Notes under the pieces: model-generated
Told to the model about the DNA's origin: nothing
Seen by the model: only the letters and a program-made list of their open reading frames with translations
The model's database searches: none
Shown here: piece by piece, positions 28,089 through 37,757 of the stretch
How the letters are laid out: every line of letters begins with the position of its first letter
How positions within the stretch are numbered: position 1 is the first letter of the stretch
Made by a program: the position numbers and the translations under genes
Source: Deltaproteobacteria bacterium
Lineage (GTDB): Bacteria; Desulfobacterota; Desulfomonilia; UBA1062
Assembly: GCA_018434685.1 (NCBI GenBank)
Contig: JAHDOV010000020.1
Location: forward strand, 1-48,969
Length of the DNA stretch: 48,969 bases
Direction of reading: 5' to 3'

Positions 28089-31000
28089 TCAGAACCCGAC
28101 AATCTTCCACAGCCCGTCCTCATCCATCTCAAACAACAGGTAGAAGGAATACTCCCTCTCGTCTCTGAATATCCTGATGTCGTATTCAACAGATCTTCCC
28201 ATCATGCTGATAAACTGAACATCTTCCAGTTCCTGGGCCAGGTGTATTCTCTGTGATTCTGATAACGAGCTGAATGCATTATATTTGAGTTCTCTTTTCC
28301 TGTTGCAGAAACAGCTGGCCGCAGCAACCACGTCATTCTGCACCAGCGCTGTCCTCATCCGTTCCCACTTCGTGTCGAGCAGTGCTTCCAGATCGCCTTT
28401 GTCCAGGGCCTGAACAGTAACGACATCAAGAAATTCACCGCTGTCGGTCATCACCTGTGCCGTGAAACTGTAGACGCCTTGTGAATCGATCCTCACTCTA
28501 TACTCGCCATCTTCCCCGTTTTCGAGAAACTCAATCTGTCCTGAACCCATAGGGGTAATCGTTGCGATATCAGGGCTGAATGCCGGCTCCAGCCGTAAGG
28601 TGATCTCCAGCGGGCAGACCCCGATCTCGTCACTGGCTGACAAGGTAATGTAGGGACCGGCAACCTCGGAATATACGATGACCCGTGCTCCTGCCGTATG
28701 CCCATAAGCATCTGTTGCCTGCACGATGATGGAATTATCTCCTTCAGTCAGGTCAATGTGATTCGCCACGAACTGATCTTGATAAACCAGGGCAGGCACA
28801 CCATTTACCGTTACGCCGACCTCGCCGGTCAAGGTATGGTTTATGGTACCCCTCACCAGGGTATCCGGCCGGAAGATGCTGGAACCTTCTGCCGGGTAGG
28901 TAACCGTGATAAGGGGGTCCATTACCGTGATGGTTACCGAGTCCGATACTGAACCACCAGGGCCTGTTGCGGTAATGGTGTAGGTGGTTGTCTCGGTTGG
29001 GGAGACAACAGCAGACCCATTCGCACTGACGGTTCCCACTGAGTTGTCTATGCTTATGCTCTGGCCGTTCTCAGAGGTCCAGTGCAGTTCTGCTGTTTCT
29101 CCTGTGATGATCTCCGATACATCAGACGAGATATTTACCGAAGGTCTCTGATACACTGTAACGGTGACTTCTTCCGAAACCGTCCCGCCGGGCCCTGCAG
29201 CCGTGACGGTGTATGTCGTGGTAACATCAGGCGAGAGGCTCACCAGTCCGTTTGCCTCGACAGTTCCGATACCGGGTTCAATGGATACGGTCTCAGCATT
29301 ATTCGATGTCCAGCTCAGGCCCGCAGCCTCGCCCATGATTATCACAGCAGGTTCCAGTGAGAGTTCAACCTCAGGAGGCTGATGCACCGTTATGGAAACC
29401 GACGCTGTCTCAGTTCCACCGAGGCCTGTTGCCGTGATTGTATAGCTCGTTGTTTCAGAAGGTGAAACAACCATGGATCCTACTGGAACGACCCTGCCGA
29501 TGCTGTTGTCTATCCACGCATGGTAAGTGTCGGAACATTCCCACAGGAGCTCACAGGTACCTCCGGCAGCAATCTCGAGATGATCCACCGAAAAATCTAT
29601 GCCCGGCGGCTGAAAGACAACGAGCGTCTGGCTCGAAGAAACTCTCTGGCCATCGCTGCTGGTCCCCGTGATCGTATAGACTGTTGTCTCTTCAGAAAAC
29701 ACCTCTATGGATCCGCTTTCAGTTACAGAACCAATGCCGTTATCGATCGACAGAGATGATGCATTGGTCGAATCCCAGCTCAGGACGAAGGATTCTCCGG
29801 AAACTACGGCATCGACGCTGGTTGAGATATCAACACCCAGATACGTATCGATGTCCTGAACGGTCGCACCTCCTGACCCAATCTGTATCGAAACTGTTTC
29901 CGGAGAAAAGACATACCCTTCTCTCGATGCACCGATGGAATACTCCCCTTCAGGAACAAACAGCGTATACCTGCCCTGCTGGTCGGTCAGGGTTGTCCTA
30001 GCGAGAGCCTCTCCTCGAATAGTGACCTTGACCCCTTCAATCCCGGTGCCATTCGATATGACTCTCCCGGAGACCTTACTGTTCATTGCGGCGATAAAAT
30101 GGCCGCACGTATAGGGCCAGTTCATCTCACCCTGGACAGTGTCGACGACTGTATTCGTCAGGGTTTCGATGACATGGACACTGTTGGAGAGTGCATCGGG
30201 GGCATAGAGATATGTCCCATCGGGGGTAAAAGACATGCCCGAGAGAACTTCACCGAGGGACATCATCGCTGCCACCTCGTTGGTTGCAGTATCGATGGTG
30301 AAAAGATAACCCATCTCGGTCGAAACATATGCCCTGGACCCATCGGGGCTGATTGCAAAAGACCGTGGAGAAGCACTCATCCCCGGCAGGAAGAATATAT
30401 CGATAGTGTCGATTATTGTGTTTGTGGCTGTATCAACAACCCAGACGCAGTCATACGAGGTGACATACAGAACCGAGCCGTCGGGCGACACCTCGACCTC
30501 GAGAGGAGAGGACCCCTCTGCGAGCGATATATTGTCAATGACATCAAGGCTGGTTGCATCTAAAACAGAGACACAACCACTGCGTATTTTTGCCAGATAC
30601 ACACGAGAGCCGTCCGGACTCACGGCAATGCCGTGAGGATAATATTCAGCCTCAATGCCGGCCCTGATTTCATTCGAAAGGGTATCGATCACGCTAAGCT
30701 CGTTTTCATACATGGACGCGGCATACAGGGTTGAACCGTCAGGACTCACTGCAACAGTTGTGGCAGGCACCTCGATGGTTCCAACTACCGTATTGTCGGC
30801 CGCATCGATGATGTAAACCCCTCCTCCCATGCATGCCACATACACCTGTGTGCCGTCCGGGCTGACCGCGACACCGTAGGGTTCTGAACCGACCTCCACC
30901 CCTGCAACAACCGTGTTTGAGGACAGATCTATCACCGACACATCGGTGCCCTGGTTATTGGTGATGTATGCATATGAAGAGCCGGCTACAGACGCTTCAT

Positions 31001-34000
31001 TCACCACCACGATCACACTGTCTGTAGCTGTCCCTCCGGGGCCGGTAACGGTAATGGTATACGTTGTTGTCCCTGATGGAGAAATCTCTTGTGTATCGAT
31101 GACATTCACATATCCGATACCCCGGTCAATGACTGCAGTATCAGCGTTGGTCGAAGTCCATGCCAGGCTTGTAGCTTCACCCGCAACAATCGGATTCGGG
31201 TCGGCTGAAATGCTGACTGTCGGCGGCTCATAGACCGTTACGGTAACACTGTCGGTGACAGCACCTCCCGGTCCTGATGCCGAGATGGTATATGTTGTGG
31301 TGCTCTCCGGCGATACCGGGCTCGATCCGCCCGGTTCGACCGGGCCGATACCATTATCGATTTCCAGGGTCTCGGCATGAGTTGATGTCCAGCTCAGGGA
31401 GCTCGACGTCCCTGCTATGATAGCATCCGGGGCAGCCGTTATACTCACGGCAGGGGCCTGATATACGGTGATCGTTACGCTGTCTGTCGCCGATCCGCCA
31501 TCGCCGGAGGCGGTTATCGTATATGTTGTTGTACGCGTTGGGGAAACCAGGGATGTTCCGCTGACATCAACACTCCCCACTCCGTTATCAATAAACACTT
31601 CTGATGCGTTTTCCGTTATCCACGAGAGAGAAGATGCTCCTCCGGAGACAATTGCCTCGGGATCGGCCGATAGAGTGACAGTGGGCACTGGCAAGACAAT
31701 AACCGTCACGTCGTCGGTCGCCGTTCCTGCCTGCCCGTGAGCCACGACTGTGTATGTTGTTGTTACAGCAGGGCTTACCACTGAGGAGCCGTTTAAACCA
31801 ACTGTCCCAATCCTATTATCAATGCTCACACTATCCGCATCTGTGGAAGACCATGAAAGGATCGTTGGTTCACCGGCAATTATAGTGTTCGGGTCTGCCC
31901 AGATACTCACGGTGGGGGGCTGAATCACCGTGACGGTCACGCTGTCAACTGCCGATCCATCAGGTGTTACTGTTGTGGCCCTATAGGTGGTGGTCATGGC
32001 AGGAGAAACACTGAGCATGCCTTCGGGACCGACATTTCCTACACCATTGTCAATAGCCACGGCATCGGTATTCTCTGAAGCCCAGGTAAGCACCGATGAA
32101 TCTCCCGCTGCTATCGTCATGGGTTCGGCCGAGATATCAACAACAGGCGGGTGCAGAACCACAACCGTGACGCTGTCGTATACCGTCATGCCCGGTCCGT
32201 GCGCAGAACCAGTATACGTTGTTGTGATCAGGGGGGATACAATTGTGGATCCCTGCGGTTCAACGGTTCCAATGCCATTGTCGATGCTTACAGACTCTGC
32301 ATTCTCAGATGTCCAGGATACAGCGGATGATGATCCTACTATTATGGTGACCGGATCTGCTGAGATGGCAATGTGGGGAACAGGTTCAACCGCAACAGTC
32401 ACACTGTCTGTGGCTGTTCCGCATGGTCCTGTTGCCGTGATCGTGTAGGTAGTCGTGCTCGATGGCGATATCGCTGTCGCTCCGTTCGGCTCTGCGCTGA
32501 TATCCCCGATGCCGTTATCAATAGTCAGGGCAAGGACGTTCGAGGACGTCCAGGTGAGTAAGGTATCCACGCCATCGACAATGGTATCCTGCAGTGCATA
32601 TATCTTGACGCTTGGAGGATAACACACCGTGACCGTACAGCTGTCGGTCGATGTCCCGCCAGGTCCCACGGCACTGATTGTATAGGTAGTTGTGACACCA
32701 GGACTTGTACTGGTCGATCCATTGAGTTCTACTGAACCGATATCATTATCAATGCTCACCGTATCTGCATCCGAAGAGGTCCAGGCCAGTATCGAGGCAT
32801 CGCCTGCGAGTATCATACTGGGGTCAGCCGAAATACTCACCGTGGGCAGCTTGTGTATGGTTGCAGAGGTGCTGTCTTCAGCAAAGCCTCCCCGGCCGTC
32901 GCTTACTGTCAGCATCACGGTGTAGGTATCTGCCTCGGCATAGGCATGAACCGGTGTTGAGCCGGTCCCGGTGGCACCGTCTCCAAAATCCCATAGAAAA
33001 CTCAACCCGTCGCTGTCAGGGTCAGCAGACAATGTGCCATCAAACTGGATCTCATGGCCGGTAAGTCCTGTGTACGGACCGCCCGCATCGGCAACAGGCG
33101 GCTGATTCAACGGTGGAAGCTCTCCCACCACCAGGGAGTAACCCTGGTCGGCAGTGCCGCCGCTTCCATCGGAAACATGAACTTCAACGTCATATGACCC
33201 TGGCTGTGAAGGCGTCCAGGCGATCAGCCCGGTAGAGCTGTTTATCTCCATGCCGGGTGGAGCCGCCACGAGGCTATAGGTCAAGGCATTGCCGTTCGGA
33301 TCTGTAGCATTGACATCGTAGTTGTACACGATGCCTGCCATGCCGTGCTCAATGGGTGAGGAATAGATCACCGGTGCATAGTTCACCAGGCTGCGTGTCC
33401 TGACCGCGGTCGGGTGAGAACTCACCACGTTCGAGTAGCACCAGGTTCCGCCGGAGAGTGCACCGACCACGTACAGGTAGGTATTCTCGTTCGTTACGGT
33501 ATCGTCGAGGTGGGTGGAGTACGTGGATGTTGTTTCCGCAATCTTGACAAAGGCTCCGGGGTCTGACTCGTGAGAACGGTATACATCGTACCGCTCTGTT
33601 CCCTCGATATTTGTCCAGACAAGCTGAACCAGGCCTCCCTTTGCCCTGGGAGTGATGGAAAAACACGGGGTGACGGTAACGAGTGCTGTATCCACCACGG
33701 AGCGGGCAGTCTCATCACTGACGATGAGCGATGCCCTATACGAACCCTCGGGAACAGCAACCAGGGGACCTGCCCCCTGGGCTTCCGGGAACGGGCCAAA
33801 CCACTGGTAGATTATCGAATCCCCGTCAGGATCTGATGAGAGCGTTCCGTCGAGAACCAGCTGCCCGCAGAGAAGCTCGTCCTTGGAAACTGTTACATCC
33901 GCTCCGGCATCTGCAACTGGCATTTCAGCCCGGGCAACCCCGGCAAGACAGGCCAGGAAAAGGAAAAATGCCACCAGGGTACCAGGGAAAAACCGGAATC

Positions 34001-34043
34001 CGGACGCAGATATACCTCTAGACTGCTTACAAGTGTCATTCAT
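28089..34043 (-). CDS. Giant exported PKD / Ig-like repeat / beta-propeller protein
   Basis: 1984 residues. A signal peptide (about 1-40, ending GVARA) is followed by a PKD-like domain (42-130), a fibronectin III-like domain (about 130-210), an Ig/cadherin-like domain of the putative-Ig type (about 218-305) and a canonical PKD (about 313-395). Eight Ig-like repeats of about 77 residues (398-1013) share a core SWTSxNAxSVSIDNGIGxV and an end TTTYTITATGPGGTATDSV. A YVTN-type beta-propeller (about 1013-1318, VSPDGTxVYVA blades), a carboxypeptidase regulatory-like domain (about 1319-1404), four more Ig repeats (to about 1708) and a C-terminal domain of about 270 residues follow. GAGGAGGT precedes the ATG. 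It is probably a cell-surface or extracellular adhesion/matrix protein; no membrane anchor or sorting signal is visible. Confidence 0.9.
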   Translation of the reverse strand: MNDTCKQSRGISASGFRFFPGTLVAFFLFLACLAGVARAEMPVADAGADVTVSKDELLCGQLVLDGTLSSDPDGDSIIYQWFGPFPEAQGAGPLVAVPEGSYRASLIVSDETARSVVDTALVTVTPCFSITPRAKGGLVQLVWTNIEGTERYDVYRSHESDPGAFVKIAETTSTYSTHLDDTVTNENTYLYVVGALSGGTWCYSNVVSSHPTAVRTRSLVNYAPVIYSSPIEHGMAGIVYNYDVNATDPNGNALTYSLVAAPPGMEINSSTGLIAWTPSQPGSYDVEVHVSDGSGGTADQGYSLVVGELPPLNQPPVADAGGPYTGLTGHEIQFDGTLSADPDSDGLSFLWDFGDGATGTGSTPVHAYAEADTYTVMLTVSDGRGGFAEDSTSATIHKLPTVSISADPSMILAGDASILAWTSSDADTVSIDNDIGSVELNGSTSTSPGVTTTYTISAVGPGGTSTDSCTVTVCYPPSVKIYALQDTIVDGVDTLLTWTSSNVLALTIDNGIGDISAEPNGATAISPSSTTTYTITATGPCGTATDSVTVAVEPVPHIAISADPVTIIVGSSSAVSWTSENAESVSIDNGIGTVEPQGSTIVSPLITTTYTGSAHGPGMTVYDSVTVVVLHPPVVDISAEPMTIAAGDSSVLTWASENTDAVAIDNGVGNVGPEGMLSVSPAMTTTYRATTVTPDGSAVDSVTVTVIQPPTVSIWADPNTIIAGEPTILSWSSTDADSVSIDNRIGTVGLNGSSVVSPAVTTTYTVVAHGQAGTATDDVTVIVLPVPTVTLSADPEAIVSGGASSLSWITENASEVFIDNGVGSVDVSGTSLVSPTRTTTYTITASGDGGSATDSVTITVYQAPAVSITAAPDAIIAGTSSSLSWTSTHAETLEIDNGIGPVEPGGSSPVSPESTTTYTISASGPGGAVTDSVTVTVYEPPTVSISADPNPIVAGEATSLAWTSTNADTAVIDRGIGYVNVIDTQEISPSGTTTYTITVTGPGGTATDSVIVVVNEASVAGSSYAYITNNQGTDVSVIDLSSNTVVAGVEVGSEPYGVAVSPDGTQVYVACMGGGVYIIDAADNTVVGTIEVPATTVAVSPDGSTLYAASMYENELSVIDTLSNEIRAGIEAEYYPHGIAVSPDGSRVYLAKIRSGCVSVLDATSLDVIDNISLAEGSSPLEVEVSPDGSVLYVTSYDCVWVVDTATNTIIDTIDIFFLPGMSASPRSFAISPDGSRAYVSTEMGYLFTIDTATNEVAAMMSLGEVLSGMSFTPDGTYLYAPDALSNSVHVIETLTNTVVDTVQGEMNWPYTCGHFIAAMNSKVSGRVISNGTGIEGVKVTIRGEALARTTLTDQQGRYTLFVPEGEYSIGASREGYVFSPETVSIQIGSGGATVQDIDTYLGVDISTSVDAVVSGESFVLSWDSTNASSLSIDNGIGSVTESGSIEVFSEETTVYTITGTSSDGQRVSSSQTLVVFQPPGIDFSVDHLEIAAGGTCELLWECSDTYHAWIDNSIGRVVPVGSMVVSPSETTSYTITATGLGGTETASVSITVHQPPEVELSLEPAVIIMGEAAGLSWTSNNAETVSIEPGIGTVEANGLVSLSPDVTTTYTVTAAGPGGTVSEEVTVTVYQRPSVNISSDVSEIITGETAELHWTSENGQSISIDNSVGTVSANGSAVVSPTETTTYTITATGPGGSVSDSVTITVMDPLITVTYPAEGSSIFRPDTLVRGTINHTLTGEVGVTVNGVPALVYQDQFVANHIDLTEGDNSIIVQATDAYGHTAGARVIVYSEVAGPYITLSASDEIGVCPLEITLRLEPAFSPDIATITPMGSGQIEFLENGEDGEYRVRIDSQGVYSFTAQVMTDSGEFLDVVTVQALDKGDLEALLDTKWERMRTALVQNDVVAAASCFCNRKRELKYNAFSSLSESQRIHLAQELEDVQFISMMGRSVEYDIRIFRDEREYSFYLLFEMDEDGLWKIVGF

Positions 34044-34100
34044 TACACTAACCTCCTCAAGTCAGTGTTCATCAACAAATTACAATTATCAAAAATAGTA

Positions 34101-34133
34101 AGAAGCAGAGGCGGGGTTTGCAACCCTGCTTCT
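34101..34133 (-). terminator. Hairpin terminator after the PEP-CTERM gene
   Basis: AGAAGCAG and CTGCTTCT, with inner GGGTT/AACCC, form a strong imperfect hairpin. On the minus strand it is followed by TACTATTTTTG, as expected for a factor-independent terminator downstream of the gene ending at 34158. It separates that gene from the giant protein's gene. Confidence 0.65.
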
Positions 34134-34157
34134 GTAAAAAATATTCAAATTCACTTA

Positions 34158-34850
34158 TTAGTTTTCCACTATACGCCGCATTGAACTCATCACTTTTTTG
34201 CGTACCGTCACCATACCCACAAGACCGGAACCGAGAAGGAGCATGGTAGCAGGCTCGGGAACCGGAGCAGGAGGTACACCGCCGTCCTGAATATCCAGTG
34301 TGCTAAAGAAGAAGACCTGCTCCAGACTGTCCGGATCAATCTGGGTGAGGTAGAACTCAGTGTAACCCGCCAGGAAGGAATTGTCCTCGGTATAGTAATA
34401 GAAGATCGAGGCGCTCTGGTCAGCCGCAAGGGTGAAATCCCAGGCAAGGGCCATGGAAACATCGTCCGGCCCTGTGGAATCCACGCTGTTGGTATTGTCC
34501 AGCGTACCACCCTCGAAATTACCGTAGATGTCACCGAATACATAGCCGGGCTCATCGATCTCCCAGGACTGCCCTGCTGCAAGCAACCCGCCTGTCTCCC
34601 CATACTCGTTGAAAAAGGTATTTACTTCTGAACTGAACTCAAGGTCCAGAAAGAGACTCACGTGATGGCCGCCTGCACCTGTAACGGTAACCGGAAGAAA
34701 CCCCGCATCGAAATCGATATCCAAGGTGGTGCCTGTTATCGCGCCGTCGACATTTAAGGCCGAATCATATACCGCCGGCACTGCCCAGAGACTCATACCC
34801 CACACCATACAAGCGACGAACGCAAGTGTGGCCCTGACTGTTTTATTCAT
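34158..34850 (-). CDS. PEP-CTERM sorting-domain protein
   Basis: 230 residues. A signal peptide (about 1-23) precedes a beta-rich, aromatic and acidic domain. The C-terminus has the PEP-CTERM signal: VPEPATM, a hydrophobic stretch LLLGSGLVGMVTV and a basic end RKKVMSSMRR. Such proteins are cut and sorted at the envelope by an exosortase (EpsH/XrtA type) and are linked to exopolysaccharide or biofilm. No exosortase gene is in this window, so it must be elsewhere on the genome. A GAGGAGGT ribosome-binding site precedes the ATG. The gene is monocistronic, with its own terminator. Confidence 0.92.
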   Translation of the reverse strand: MNKTVRATLAFVACMVWGMSLWAVPAVYDSALNVDGAITGTTLDIDFDAGFLPVTVTGAGGHHVSLFLDLEFSSEVNTFFNEYGETGGLLAAGQSWEIDEPGYVFGDIYGNFEGGTLDNTNSVDSTGPDDVSMALAWDFTLAADQSASIFYYYTEDNSFLAGYTEFYLTQIDPDSLEQVFFFSTLDIQDGGVPPAPVPEPATMLLLGSGLVGMVTVRKKVMSSMRRIVEN

Positions 34851-35049
34851 AGATTGTACCTCCTCACCGTATCACAATGTAAAACAATTTCATGTGTTCG
34901 GAACCGCTCATGCAAAAACTATGCACTAACCTGCGTTGTTAAATTTCAAAAGGTTATCGTTTGCGCGCAAGGTATTCTCTTGGAACAACAGAACTATGTT
35001 TCCTCTTGAAGGAGAAAATAAATTCACACTGTGGTGTACTCAGCGGAGA

Positions 35050-35530
35050 TGTCAAGCAGCTCTCCGCAGCGGCGGATCGCAGCCAGACCTACAATCTCGG
35101 TCCCAAGTAACAGGATTATCAAAATCACCCAGATTGTAGGGCAGGTTGTGAGTTCGCCCCTGGCGGACGAATTACCTGCCGATCCTGTGCCTATGTCTTC
35201 TTCTCTAGCCCTGTGTCAAGCAGCTCTCCGCCGCGGCGGATCGCAGCATGACCTACAATCTCGGTCCCACGTAACAGGATTTTCAAAATCACCCAAATTG
35301 TAGGGCAGGTTGTGAGTTCACCTTTGGCGGACGAATTACCTGCCGCTCCTGTGCCCATGTCTTCTTCTCTAGCCCTGTGTCAAGCAGCTCTCCGCCGCGG
35401 CGGATCGCAGCATGACCTACAATCATGGTCCCACGCAACAGGATTAACAAAATCATCCAAATTGTAGGGCAGGTTGTGAGTTCGCCTCTGGCGGACGAAT
35501 TACCTGCCGCTCCTGTCCGCATTTCCTGGT
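35050..35530. repeat. Three tandem copies of a 164-bp REPIN-like unit
   Basis: Units begin at 35050, 35214 and 35378, an exact 164-bp period, and are about 90% alike. Each unit holds a hairpin over the palindrome TCCGCCGCGGCGGA, then CTAC, a spacer of about 45 nt, GTAG, and a second hairpin with arms GGCAGGT and ACCTGCC, then about 35 nt of linker (CCTGTGCCTATGTCTTC-like). Hairpins flanked by GTAG/CTAC in inverted orientation define REPINs, the mobile repeats moved by RAYT transposases. More units surround the RAYT gene at 39272. The array lies between the PEP-CTERM and acyl-CoA dehydrogenase genes; the remaining spacer (34851-35049) shows only the PEP-CTERM leader. Confidence 0.85.
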
Positions 35531-35567
35531 GCCTAGCACCCCTCGCCCAGGGGCCAGCGCCTCTCTT

Positions 35568-37160
35568 TTACCGTTCTATCTCCTCGAGTGCCGCATCCTG
35601 ATACGCATGGAAGAGTTCGTGGCAGAAGGTATCCCAGCGCCGGCACACCTCCATGGTTTTATCGTCCATGGTGAAGAGGCTCGGGTGGGCAATGAGCTCG
35701 TCCATCTCGGCTCCGAGCGAGCTGATCCGTTTCTCGGCAGTTCCGTGCAGGATGTTCCTGACGAACTGCGATGGTGTGTACCAGCTGGAGGCACGCTGGA
35801 AGTCGCGGTGCATCTGGGTGAGGAGCACATTTCTCGGGCCTTCCCACAGCTCGTTGATGGCAGAATCGCGGAAGAGCCTCGGCAGGGACGAGAAATCCTC
35901 CATGACGCCGTGGCCGCCGAATATCGACATGGCCGTCCGTATGACATCGGTGCAGTCCCACGACGCCGCGATCTTCTGCAGCATGATGAGTTCCCTCACA
36001 TCGAACCGTTTTCTCTTCGCCTCTTCGGTCTCATCGGTTGCCAGCCCTCCCTTCAGGCCTCCGGGAAGGGTGAGGAATTCTTGGTAGAGCTTGAAGGTAG
36101 CGGCAATGGTCCTTCTGGAGACATGCTCGATCGTTCGTATCTGGCCTTCCAGCATGGGAAATTGGCCGACCTTCAGGCCGAAGGCATCCCTGAACTGCGC
36201 GTACTGCCGGGCCTCCCTGACGGCGCGGGCCATGAATGCCGCGGCAGACAGACCTACGGTGAGCCGCGAGTAGGTGAGCACGATGCCCACAACATTGGCC
36301 ACGCCGCGGTCCAGAGGGCCAACGGGATAGGCCTCTGCGCCGTCAAACGTGATCTCTGCGGTTGTCAGCTCGGAGGTGCCCATCTTCCACTTGATACGGT
36401 CGATCCTGTAGCCGTTTCTGATCTCCTTTTCCTTGTTCCCCGGCAGCCACGACGGCACTACAAAGAGCGCCACCGTCTCGGATCCTGCGGGCTTTGCAGT
36501 CACAACCGCGTAGTCCGCATGGGTTGCCGAGCAGAAGAACTTGGTGCCGTAGAGGCGCCACGCATCACCATCGCGGACCGCCTTCAGCACATTTGCCGGC
36601 ACATCGGAACCGCCCTGGATCTCGGAGAGATACTGCGCGCCGATGGCAAATCCTCCAGCAATGCCTTCCTTCGTGTGCTCGAGGATGTGACGGGTCTCCG
36701 GGGTATCGGCATATTTCTCCAGCAGGGCGACGAGCCCCTCGGTACAGGTGAGCGGGCAGGCAATACAGGCCTCGCCGTTCTGGTAGATGAGGTACATCTT
36801 TGCGAGCCTGAGCCAGGGGGATGTCCTGTCGGAAAAGAGGCCTTCGGAGAAGATCTCCTGCTCCATGATCTCGGTCTCTCTCGGCCGGACGATCCGGTCG
36901 ATGCGGTGATTATGACCGTCAAAGTGCATCATGTACGGCCGCTTTTCCGGCCATGCGATCGCCTCGGCAAAGTCGCGCCACCGGTACGATGCCTTTTCCG
37001 AGATCCGCACGAGCTCGCCGTGGACAGCCTCCCACTGCGCTCCTGCAAATTGCCTCACCACCTTCTGGCAAAAGGGATCATCGAGGTAGTAGTTGACCGT
37101 TTGCCGCCACTGAAGAAACTCGTCAAACTCATAGGGGTTATTCCTGTTTGCCACTGACAT
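35568..37160 (-). CDS. Acyl-CoA dehydrogenase, AidB-like
   Basis: A 530-residue FAD enzyme that oxidises an acyl-CoA to the enoyl-CoA. Family features are GGSDVPANVLKAV with the following LYGTKFFCSATHADY (flavin-binding region), and the C-terminal IFGGHGVMEDF and ELWEGPRNVLLTQMHRDF, which match the AidB/adaptin-like branch rather than the short-chain group. The start MSVANRNNPYEF is chosen over a longer frame because an AGGAGGGTG site lies just before it. In an anaerobe it may act on aromatic or branched CoA esters, but the substrate is not deducible. It is monocistronic, flanked by repeats on both sides. Confidence 0.92.
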   Translation of the reverse strand: MSVANRNNPYEFDEFLQWRQTVNYYLDDPFCQKVVRQFAGAQWEAVHGELVRISEKASYRWRDFAEAIAWPEKRPYMMHFDGHNHRIDRIVRPRETEIMEQEIFSEGLFSDRTSPWLRLAKMYLIYQNGEACIACPLTCTEGLVALLEKYADTPETRHILEHTKEGIAGGFAIGAQYLSEIQGGSDVPANVLKAVRDGDAWRLYGTKFFCSATHADYAVVTAKPAGSETVALFVVPSWLPGNKEKEIRNGYRIDRIKWKMGTSELTTAEITFDGAEAYPVGPLDRGVANVVGIVLTYSRLTVGLSAAAFMARAVREARQYAQFRDAFGLKVGQFPMLEGQIRTIEHVSRRTIAATFKLYQEFLTLPGGLKGGLATDETEEAKRKRFDVRELIMLQKIAASWDCTDVIRTAMSIFGGHGVMEDFSSLPRLFRDSAINELWEGPRNVLLTQMHRDFQRASSWYTPSQFVRNILHGTAEKRISSLGAEMDELIAHPSLFTMDDKTMEVCRRWDTFCHELFHAYQDAALEEIER

Positions 37161-37377
37161 TATGCACCCTCCTGCGAATAGAATATATAACCATAGCGGC
37201 TCACTGACAGGCATGAGCCTCAATGACAGAGAATAATTGTTTTATTACTGGTTGTAAACCATGTTTGCCGGATCAATTCCGGAAAGATGAAAATCATAGG
37301 ATCTTGCAGACACGGTTGGATTTGTTCTGCAGGAGCATCTTCAGGTGCGTCATTTTTCGAGAGCCGGCCTGGCTTCG

Positions 37378-37447
37378 GTCGCGGCTGGAAGCCGCTCCTA
37401 CAGTGACATCAGGCACATCACGATGTAGGAGCCGGTTCAGCGGCGAC
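37378..37447. repeat. REPIN of a second family, copy A
   Basis: GTCGCGGCTGGAAGCCGCTC then CTAC, a 20-nt spacer, GTAG and GAGCCGGTTCAGCGGCGACC: two hairpins in inverted orientation with CTAC/GTAG facing the spacer. This is the widespread GTAGGAGCGGCTTCAGCCGCGA type of REP and is distinct in sequence from the 164-bp units. Downstream sequence (GGAATCTCC.CCAAACG) is shared with copy B. Confidence 0.8.
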
Positions 37448-37491
37448 CGGAATCTCCTCCAAACGAAACATCACGCATAATCAGCTGTAGA

Positions 37492-37540
37492 CTGTAGGTC
37501 ATGCTGCGATCCGCCGCGGCGGAGAGCTGCTTGACATTCC
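37492..37540 (-). repeat. Single half-unit of the 164-bp repeat, reversed
   Basis: GTAGGTCATGCTGCGATCC followed by GCCGCGGCGGAGAGCTGCTTGACA is the reverse complement of the left half of the 164-bp unit, here alone between two copies of the other REPIN family. It shows that the left hairpin with its GTAG can exist separately. Confidence 0.75.
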
Positions 37541-37570
37541 AGGTGCGAAACAGGCACCTCCGCCCGAAAT

Positions 37571-37642
37571 GTCGCGGCTGAGAGCCGCTCCTACAGCGTT
37601 ATCAGCTACACATCCTCTGTAGGAGCCGGTTCAGCGGCGACC
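37571..37642. repeat. REPIN of the second family, copy B
   Basis: Same layout as copy A: GTCGCGGCTGAGAGCCGCTC-CTAC, spacer, GTAG-GAGCCGGTTCAGCGGCGACC. The spacer differs (GCGTTATCAGCTACACATC) while both hairpins are conserved. The rest of 37161-37757 holds no gene. Confidence 0.8.
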
Positions 37643-37757
37643 GGAATCTCCCCCAAACGCAACATCACGGATAATCATATGCTTGCGGGCCTCCATCATT
37701 ACAGATCAGCGCAACCTCTCTCCGTCATTTTCAAGGAACAGGGCTACTTCTTCCCGG

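Noticed and set aside
35050-35530. CRISPR array
   Set aside because: The 164-bp units are repeated over their whole length, with no short repeat/variable spacer pattern and no cas genes.
35529-37157. 542-residue plus-strand frame opposite the acyl-CoA dehydrogenase
   Set aside because: Shadow frame; composition is typical of an antisense translation and the dehydrogenase is unmistakable.
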